Below are positions 1-6,100 of a stretch of DNA of 6,434 bases, in pieces. A program made the position numbers and the translations under genes. The notes under the pieces were generated by a model. The model was given only the letters and a program-made list of their open reading frames with translations. It searched no databases and was not told the origin of the DNA. Source of the stretch: Chitinophagaceae bacterium (GTDB taxonomy: Bacteria; Bacteroidota; Bacteroidia; Chitinophagales; Chitinophagaceae); the NCBI GenBank assembly GCA_021738605.1, contig JAIPBY010000140.1, positions 1 through 6,434 on the forward strand, given 5' to 3'. The first letter of the stretch is position 1. Each line of letters opens with the position of its first letter.

Positions 1-269
1 GCCATTTCCTTCCACGCTGGATTTTGCTCAACGAGCCTGTACATGGTAGAAAAACACCATACCTCTCTGCCTTGCAACCACATGAACTTGTCGGTATCGT
101 ATACCTTGCCTTGCTGATCCAAACAGGTGAAATAGCCACCATGCTCTTCATCCTTGCTATGCTGAAGCCAAAATGGAAGCACATTCTTGACCAATTCTTC
201 ATGATAAAGTTCCGAATAGTTCATTATCCGGCTAGCTACATCACTGCTTATTTCTTGTACCATTGGCAT
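1..269 (-). CDS. N-acylglucosamine 2-epimerase (AGE/RenBP) family protein, 5' part only
   Basis: Reading the minus strand from the ATG at 269-267 gives 89 full codons before the left edge cuts the gene. The translation carries the N-terminal signature of AGE-family epimerases: VLPFW at residues 30-34, a D-x-E-x-GGYF stretch around 40-47 followed by CLD (49-51), VYDTDKF (56-62) and WLQGREVW (64-71). In this (alpha/alpha)6-barrel family the Arg of the LQGR motif, here R68, lies in the sugar pocket. Family members interconvert sugars at C2, for example N-acetylmannosamine/N-acetylglucosamine, or act on mannose, glucose or cellobiose; full length is usually about 390-420 residues, so roughly three quarters is missing. 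No signal peptide is seen, so it is probably cytoplasmic. An in-frame TAA two codons upstream limits the start to 269 or the Met codon at 263. It is divergent from the ROK regulator, which suggests a sugar or amino-sugar catabolic locus. The substrate cannot be assigned from this fragment. Confidence 0.88.
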   Translation of the reverse strand, partial: MPMVQEISSDVASRIMNYSELYHEELVKNVLPFWLQHSKDEEHGGYFTCLDQQGKVYDTDKFMWLQGREVWCFSTMYRLVEQNPAWKEM

Positions 270-297
270 AATTTAAAGACAACACACTTAAAATAAT

Positions 298-341
298 TTA
301 ACAATTTATAAAATATTTCTAAACTGACCCAACTTTGTTAA
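298..341. repeat. Inverted repeat TTAACAA ... TTGTTAA
   Basis: TTAACAA at 298-304 is exactly complementary to TTGTTAA at 335-341, leaving a 30-base spacer. The pair flanks the candidate epimerase promoter. It could be two half-sites or two operators of a dimeric regulator such as the neighbouring ROK protein. Seven-base arms in AT-rich DNA are weak evidence, and the spacer is too long for an efficient hairpin. Confidence 0.25.
301..332 (-). promoter_or_regulatory. Weak candidate promoter for the epimerase gene
   Basis: On the minus strand TTG (332-330) is followed after 21 bases by TAAATTGT (308-301). This loosely resembles the Bacteroidota sigma-70 layout of TTG, 19-21 bases, then TAnnTTTG. 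The second box fits imperfectly, with the final TTTG read as TTGT. Transcription would begin about 25 bases before the ATG at 269, a reasonable leader length. In AT-rich DNA such a match can arise by chance, so this is only a candidate. Confidence 0.2.
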
Positions 342-365
342 TTTTTTTATTATCTAATTTGGAGG

Positions 366-384
366 GTATTTCAACAAAAAATAC
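366..384. repeat. Short palindrome GTATTT-N7-AAATAC, operator candidate
   Basis: GTATTT at 366-371 and AAATAC at 379-384 are perfect inverse complements with a 7-base spacer, giving a 19-base dyad. The half-sites are about one helical turn apart, the size expected for a dimeric winged helix-turn-helix repressor, and the dyad lies between the two divergent genes. It has no following T-run on either strand, so it does not look like a terminator. Assignment to the ROK regulator is inference. Confidence 0.3.
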
Positions 385-475
385 AACTTACCCAGCTCAA
401 CCAAGACCATTTGCCTGTTTGTAAGGCTAGAAATAAATACAACATTCAACAGTCAATGTCCAGATTAAAACAGAT

Positions 476-489
476 AAATCATAGATTTG
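476..489 (+). promoter_or_regulatory. Palindrome overlapping a possible -7 box just before the ROK gene
   Basis: AAATC (476-480) and GATTT (484-488) form a perfect 13-base palindrome. The sequence TAGATTTG (482-489) overlaps it and exactly matches the Bacteroidota -7 consensus TAnnTTTG. No TTG is seen at the expected -33 spacing, and transcription from here would leave a leader of only about 8 bases before the ATG at 504. It may be a near-leaderless promoter with an overlapping operator, an operator alone, or chance. Confidence 0.22.
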
Positions 490-503
490 ATGTGCGGTAA
501 ACA

Positions 504-1730
504 ATGAAAAGGAAAAAAACAAATCTTGATATATTCAATGATGAAACAGTCTCTGGGGTTGTTTTCAAAAACAGGTCCCTGAAAAAGTTCATCATCAGCC
601 ATATCAACCAGTCTGGCAACAGTACAATCACTGATTTGAGCAAAGATTTGGGAACCAGCGTCCCTAAAACTACATCCTTGATCAATGAACTGATCCAGGA
701 TGGCTTGATTCAAGATGAAGGTAAACTTGATTCAACCGGTGGACGCAGGGCCAGCATGTTTGGCCTGGTACCAGATGCCTGCTATTTCCTGGGAGTAGAT
801 GTAAAGAAATTTCATATCAATTTTGGATTGATGGATTTTACCAAGAAAATGATCTACCAGAAGGAAAAAGTGCCATTTCGCCTTGAAAACACACCAGAAT
901 CATTGGAAAATCTCATCCAGCTCATCAAGGCCTTTTTGGGTGAGGGGCCAAGCAGCAAAGCCCAAATACTGGGCATCGGCATCAACCTGACGGGAAGAAT
1001 CAACCATAAAACAGGACATAGTTTCAGTTTCTTTCATTTTAAAGAGGAGCCCCTGGCTGAAATCATTCAAAATGAAATAGGCATCCCAACATTTCTGGAA
1101 AATGATTCCAGGGCAATGGCCTATGGAGAATTTCAGTCAAACGAATTGAAAAAGGAAAACAATATCCTGTTCATCAATATGGATTATGGCATGGGTATGG
1201 GCATCCTCCTGGACGGAAAGGTTTATTATGGGAAATCAGGTTTTAGCGGCGAGTTTGGGCATATCCCTCTTTTTGATAATGAAATCATTTGCCATTGTGG
1301 GAAAAAAGGTTGTTTGGAAACAGAAGCATCTGGGCATGCCCTTGTTAGAAAATTCAAGGACCAGATAAAAAAAGGATTTACTTCAACTGCATTGAAAAAA
1401 AATATGTCCATTGATGATATCACCATGAATGATATCATCAAAGCAGCATTGAATGAGGACCAGCTCAGCATTGAACTTATTTCAGAGATAGGCGAAAAGC
1501 TTGGAAAGGGATTGGCTTTGTTGGTCAATATATTCAACCCTGAAATACTTATCCTTGGAGGTGCTCTTTCTGAAACCGGCGACTACATCCGTCTCCCAGC
1601 CAGAAGCACCCTCAACAAACTTTCCCTGAGCCTGGTCAACAACGATACCAAACTCAAGATCTCTCAATTGGGAGAAAAAGCTGGGGTTATTGGGGCATGT
1701 CTTACAGCAAGAGACACGATCATTCTTTAG
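504..1730 (+). CDS. ROK-family transcriptional regulator (NagC/Mlc/XylR type)
   Basis: The 408-residue protein has the length of ROK regulators rather than of ROK sugar kinases (about 300). Residues 25-90 form a winged helix-turn-helix, with the helices around 41-66 and a wing containing TGGRR (78-82). The ROK sugar-sensing fold follows: GIGINLTG (157-164), N200-D201 at the position of the catalytic Asp, the glycine-rich MGMGILLDG (230-238), GEFGH (249-253) and the ROK zinc motif with H253, C263, C265 and C270 in CHCGKKGCLE. The kinase phosphate loop DxGGT is missing; GVDVKKF (97-103) stands in its place, so it probably binds a sugar without phosphorylating it. The ATG at 504 is the first in frame because TAA lies at 498-500. 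It is divergent from the AGE epimerase gene, its likely target, and may also control itself. The effector is unknown; an amino sugar, its phosphate or a hexose is plausible. It converges with the haloperoxidase-like gene. Confidence 0.92.
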   Translation: MKRKKTNLDIFNDETVSGVVFKNRSLKKFIISHINQSGNSTITDLSKDLGTSVPKTTSLINELIQDGLIQDEGKLDSTGGRRASMFGLVPDACYFLGVDVKKFHINFGLMDFTKKMIYQKEKVPFRLENTPESLENLIQLIKAFLGEGPSSKAQILGIGINLTGRINHKTGHSFSFFHFKEEPLAEIIQNEIGIPTFLENDSRAMAYGEFQSNELKKENNILFINMDYGMGMGILLDGKVYYGKSGFSGEFGHIPLFDNEIICHCGKKGCLETEASGHALVRKFKDQIKKGFTSTALKKNMSIDDITMNDIIKAALNEDQLSIELISEIGEKLGKGLALLVNIFNPEILILGGALSETGDYIRLPARSTLNKLSLSLVNNDTKLKISQLGEKAGVIGACLTARDTIIL

Positions 1731-1790
1731 ATAAATCCCAATCACTGTATTCCTAACTTTCGATCAGGATAAATGAAGATTCAGCAAGCA
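1731..1790. other. Convergent intergenic gap
   Basis: Sixty bases separate the stop codons of the ROK gene (TAG, 1728-1730) and the haloperoxidase-like gene (TGA on the minus strand, 1793-1791). The only dyad noticed is a four-base TCCT/AGGA pair around 1752-1772 with no T-run, so no intrinsic terminator is called for either gene. Confidence 0.6.
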
Positions 1791-3125
1791 TCAATTGGAA
1801 GCTTTCAGCAAACCCAGTTGCTGTTGAAATTTTTTAACAGCAAGATCTCCGACTTTCCTCCCCTGCCACTTGCCCAGCTCAATGGCGTCCCTGAAATGGA
1901 TCCCACCATACAATCTTGAGATTGCAGCTTCTTCAGCTGCAAGATTGAAAGAACTGAACTGTCTCGTTGGCAAGCCAAACTCCACTTCAGTATGGTCAAG
2001 GAAGGAAAATCCCTCTCCAAAAATTGTTGTCAACATGGTCGCAGCAGCATTAGAGCAAACACTATGACCTGACAAGTATTCTGGGAATGGTGGAGTTTGT
2101 AGCAGTGGTTTCCAGCGGGGATCAATCAATCGATGGATGACCGTTTCAGGTCTTATCCGGTTGCTTCTGTATTTTTCATCCCAGCATGCAATGAATGAGT
2201 CGGCCAGCGTGATGGCGACTAAAGCATGCACCATTGCTGTTTGAAAAAGAGGAAGATCAGATTTCAAACAAGCAATACCGGTAATGCCAATCCAGTGGCC
2301 GCCAGGAGAAATTTTCTTAAGACCAAATTCAACGTGACCGATTTGCTGAACGGCAAATGGATTGCAATCCCAAAAACTTGCAATCAGGGCTTGTTCCTTT
2401 GTCTGGTTATTCCCCAGTTCATAAACCTCTTTCAACAATTTAAAATAGGAAGAATTTTTGGATTTGCTGTATACCACAGGTCTGGCAGGAACAAATTGCT
2501 GTGCAGAATCCATGAAAAAAGGCCTGAGTTTATTCCAATGTGGCTCAATGGCAGACATAAAAACAGGTGGTGTTGGCTGCCAAAATGCGTCTCCGATTTT
2601 AGGGGTATACCTTGGCATGTTGTTTAATCTCGTAAAGCCATCTGCCCTGGCAAAAGAAACCAATTGCGCAACTGCAGCAATTACCATTTTATTGGTATTC
2701 TCGTACAATTGTTTTGATGCTGAAGTTTTAAACCAGAGCAACTGCAGTGAATCAATTTCTTTCCGCATCAGGTAGCCAGAGGGTAAGAGCTTCTCAGCCC
2801 CCCTGAATATGGTGAGCACACAGGCCAAACCCTTATCTGTTTGTTGCAATGTTGATGGATCAAGCTGAATACCAGTAAACTTATTTACAATTCCTTTCAT
2901 GCTGGGAAAATGAACGGAGTCATAGTGAGAGATCACTTCATAAGAGGCCAATGAAAGATAAGCATAGTATCTGCTCGCAGCTACAGGAGAGGTAACATCG
3001 TTGAGCATGATGTCGGTAGCTTTTTTCATAGCAAACACAAAATCTTTGGCATCAAGATGCTCTTGTGACTTTGTAGTTTCCCAAGGCAGCAATAAAAAAA
3101 GCAACATTAACTTTAATGAACCCAT
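1791..3125 (-). CDS. Secreted vanadium-dependent haloperoxidase-like PAP2-superfamily protein
   Basis: This 444-residue protein belongs to the vanadium haloperoxidase/type 2 phosphatidic acid phosphatase superfamily, whose members bind vanadate to oxidise halides or hydrolyse phosphate esters in the same pocket. All three signature motifs are present in order: K318-x6-R325-P326, S352-G353-H354 in EYLSGHS, and S403-R404-x5-H410. These correspond to the oxyanion-binding Lys/Arg/Ser/Gly/Arg, the acid-base His and the His that bonds the metal or phosphoryl group. The N-terminal helical part has the family-like SPVAASRYYAY (46-56) and WQPTPPVF (182-189). A Sec signal peptide is likely: a Lys near the start, a hydrophobic core at 6-14 and a plausible cleavage after S20. 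The ATG at 3125 is the first after an in-frame TAA. It lies 74 bp downstream of the FG-GAP gene on the same strand, probably in one operon. Haloperoxidase and acid phosphatase activities cannot be told apart from sequence. Confidence 0.88.
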   Translation of the reverse strand: MGSLKLMLLFLLLPWETTKSQEHLDAKDFVFAMKKATDIMLNDVTSPVAASRYYAYLSLASYEVISHYDSVHFPSMKGIVNKFTGIQLDPSTLQQTDKGLACVLTIFRGAEKLLPSGYLMRKEIDSLQLLWFKTSASKQLYENTNKMVIAAVAQLVSFARADGFTRLNNMPRYTPKIGDAFWQPTPPVFMSAIEPHWNKLRPFFMDSAQQFVPARPVVYSKSKNSSYFKLLKEVYELGNNQTKEQALIASFWDCNPFAVQQIGHVEFGLKKISPGGHWIGITGIACLKSDLPLFQTAMVHALVAITLADSFIACWDEKYRSNRIRPETVIHRLIDPRWKPLLQTPPFPEYLSGHSVCSNAAATMLTTIFGEGFSFLDHTEVEFGLPTRQFSSFNLAAEEAAISRLYGGIHFRDAIELGKWQGRKVGDLAVKKFQQQLGLLKASN

Positions 3126-3199
3126 AGTAATATTTTAATCAAGACAAGGATCGTATTTACGCAAAAAAATCAGATGATCTTTACAACTATACTTCACAT
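3126..3199 (-). other. Intergenic spacer within the FG-GAP/haloperoxidase operon
   Basis: Seventy-four bases lie between the TAA of the FG-GAP gene (3202-3200) and the ATG at 3125. On the minus strand there is a T-run (about 3170-3164) preceded by AGATCATCT, whose arms leave only a one-base loop, so it is not a credible terminator. No TAnnTTTG promoter box was found. Read-through from the upstream gene is the simplest reading. The start codon is preceded by an AT-rich stretch instead of a Shine-Dalgarno sequence. Confidence 0.5.
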
Positions 3200-6100
3200 T
3201 TAATAGCTGATGAAAACAGGTTCTGCACCATTGATGCCAATCATGAGTGTTTTTTTTGAGCCAACAGCTTTTGTCTCAATGATATCCCTAATACAGCCTT
3301 TGATGTTCAATCCAGCCTTCTGCTGGTCTACATGCTCAAAATCTCCTTTCCCATTTCCTTTCAACAAAATGCCATGATTGGCATCCACCTTTCCAATTTT
3401 TATCCTTGCATGTTCAATATTGCCTCCGAGGAATATATCCATGTTGCCATCATGGTCAAAATCATCCGTCCAAATGGCATACACAGGTGCATAGTCTGCC
3501 TGAACAGGCAGTCGGTGCATGATCATACCCTTGGAGGTATTCTCAAACCAAACAGTATGCAAAAAATCTGCAAAAAGTTTTTTCCCAGATTTGATTTGTG
3601 CACTATCCAAAATTTGATCCAACTGCGCATCAGCATAGGAATCATAGGTAGGAAAACGCTGACGAAGGCTAACCATCTGATCAGTGATCTCATCACGGGA
3701 TGCCATGGGATATGATTTCCCCAGAATGGGATAAAACAAGAGAGGATCAATGAATCCATTCCCATCAAAATCACCATAATGAAGGGTGATGGGAATACCG
3801 GGCTCAGGACGCAACTGGGTATTCATCCCCCAGTTACCAACCACCAAATCCTGATCACCATCGCTGTCAAGGTCTTCGAACCGCATTGTATTCCACCATC
3901 CATGGTATGGTACTGTGAAAAATTGTTGCGTCACCTCATTGAACTGCATTTGGGAAAACTGAAAAACACGGACTGGGCTCCATTCTCCAACGACAACCAA
4001 TTCGTCGTTCTTATCCCCATTAAGATCAATCCAACGGGCATCCGTAATCATGCCCAACGTATTGAAAACAGGAGCAATGCGCTCTGTACCGTCTTCAAAT
4101 TTTCCTTTTCCATCATTCACCAGCAGTCTTGATTGGGGACTGGTCGGATATTCTCCAGGAATAACCCTGCCTGGAGCAAAAAGATCAAGGTCTCCATCCT
4201 TATCAAAATCCAGTGGTACAATGACTGCACCAGCAAAAGCTTTGGTAGGCAACAATCCCTTGGGCTTAGTGAATTTGCCCCGATCATTCAAATAAAGACG
4301 GTCTTCCAACTGTACACTATCTTCTATTTGAAAACCACCACTCACCACATAGAGATCAAGATCATCATCATTGTCAGCATCAAAAAAAACGGCTCCGCAG
4401 TCTTCATAAACCATGTCAGCGGAAAAAATCCTTTGTACATCCTCCCGATAATTACCATCGCGCTGTTGTAAAAATAATCTACCAGGATGATTGCGTGGGC
4501 CACAAATGAATATGTCGTCAAGCTTATCACCGTTCACATCACCTTTTGCAAATCTAGGGCCCGAAAATGAATGCATGTTGGTCATCAGTGGCTGGATCTT
4601 AAAATCATTGGCCTGATCCTCACTGTGAGCAAAACTTAACACGGGGCGACCAACAGAAAAAATGGGACTACTTTTCCCTTTGGATGTACCTGCCATTATG
4701 GGTGTAGCAGATGACCTGGAAGAAGGTACAGCGTTGGATGGCTTTACCATGACCAACGTTGTATCAAGCACTATGGGGTCCCTTACCACCTGCACCAATC
4801 CATCTGACCATACAATTCGCAAAGAGTCAACGCGTCGCTCTTTCAAGCCAAAATGAAGTGGCACTTGCATGGAAGACTGAAATCCATGTACTGGAAACTG
4901 CTGCAGGGTATATTGATTACCTGAAGCGTATACAGTAGCAACCGACCCCAAAGCATACCTGTTTTTATCAGAGGAGCTGGCACGCAAATCGATTTTCAGA
5001 AAGTGCCCGCCGGAGTTATTTTCCCTTGTATTGTTTCTGTAAAGACCAACCTCCTGGTTCATTCTGTTGATGGCCAAATCAAGATCCCCATCATTATCAA
5101 GATCAGCATACACTGCTCCATGAGAAAAATTCAGCTCTTCAAAACCCCAGTCAACTGATTGGTCTTTGAATTGCAGATTGCCCCTATTTTCATAGATATA
5201 ATTATGAAGGGGAGTGGATTGGATACCTTGCAACATCTGAAACATACGGCTATCGGTCTTTCCCTGGATATGCTTCAAACGCTGATCCGCATAAAATTTC
5301 ATAAAGTCACGATTGATCATATCCCTGCCATATCCATTCGTAACAAAAAGGTCCTTGTTTCCATCCAGGTTAAAATCGGCAAAGAGTGCAGCCCAGCTCC
5401 AATCGGTATTGGATACGCCAGCCAGTTGTCCAATCTCGCTGAAGCTGCCATTGCCATTGTTAAGCTGCAGCATATTGCGCATCAGCTGATGATAAAAGCC
5501 ATTTTGAACGCCATTGGCATAGAGTTCATAATTATCAGGAGCATACAGCAGCTTCTGTCGCCGGTTGTCTTCAGGGAGCATATCCAACGTGAACACGTCC
5601 ATGTGCCCATCATTGTTGATGTCTGCCACATCAACACCCATTGAGAAATTTGACAGATGGCCAAAAGATGACTTCAGGGTTTCAGTAAAGGAACCATTCT
5701 TGTTGTTGATGTAGAGATAATCCTCCTCAACATAATCATTGGACACATAAATATCAGGCCATCCATCGTTGTTTAGATCTGAGATATTCAGGCCCAGCCC
5801 ATAACCCAAAGGATTGGATATGATGCCGGCTTTTCTTGATACATCAGAGAATTTTCCATTGATATTCTCATAAAGCCGATCACCAGCATTGGGATCAACC
5901 ATTTTTTTAACATACGCAGCATCAAAGTTTCTCAGGTTTTTGATATTATGATTCATCACATAGAGATCAAGGTCCCCATCACGGTCCATGTCAAAGAAAG
6001 CAGCATGGGTTGAATACCCCCAGTCTGCAACACCCATTTCCTTTGCTTTGTCCGTAAAACTAAGGTTGCCATTGTTTATAAACAGCTGATTCGCTCTTTG

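Larger units (their letters stand above)
270..503. other. Divergent intergenic region between the epimerase and ROK genes
   Basis: This 234-bp AT-rich region must hold the 5' signals of both divergent genes. No convincing Shine-Dalgarno sequence precedes either start, as is usual in Bacteroidota. The only purine-rich SD-like run, GGAGGG at 361-366, is about 140 bp from the ROK start and is not followed closely by an ATG. The region contains three small inverted repeats (listed separately) and homopolymeric A/T tracts. No small gene or structured RNA was recognised. Confidence 0.7.

Noticed and set aside
24..296. Plus-strand open frame of 90 codons at the left end
   Set aside because: It lies opposite the AGE-family epimerase gene, whose minus-strand translation carries clear family motifs. 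The plus frame has no recognisable domain.
361..366. GGAGGG as a ribosome-binding site
   Set aside because: No ATG follows at a usable distance, and the ROK start is about 140 bases away.
2226..2775. Two overlapping plus-strand open frames opposite the haloperoxidase-like gene
   Set aside because: They are shadows of the minus-strand gene, whose motifs and signal peptide are convincing. Neither frame shows a domain or a ribosome-binding context.
3160..3180. T-run with an AGAT/ATCT dyad as a terminator between the FG-GAP and haloperoxidase-like genes
   Set aside because: The dyad is four base pairs with a one-base loop, which cannot form a stable hairpin. The dyad and T-run are a chance AT-rich pairing.
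5159..5644. Plus-strand open frame of 161 codons inside the FG-GAP gene
   Set aside because: It is antisense to a gene with unmistakable repeated calcium loops. Its Ile/His-rich translation is the complement of the GAT/AAT-rich loop codons, which tends to keep antisense frames open. The same applies to the shorter plus frames at 3332-3715, 3779-4132 and 4133-4471.
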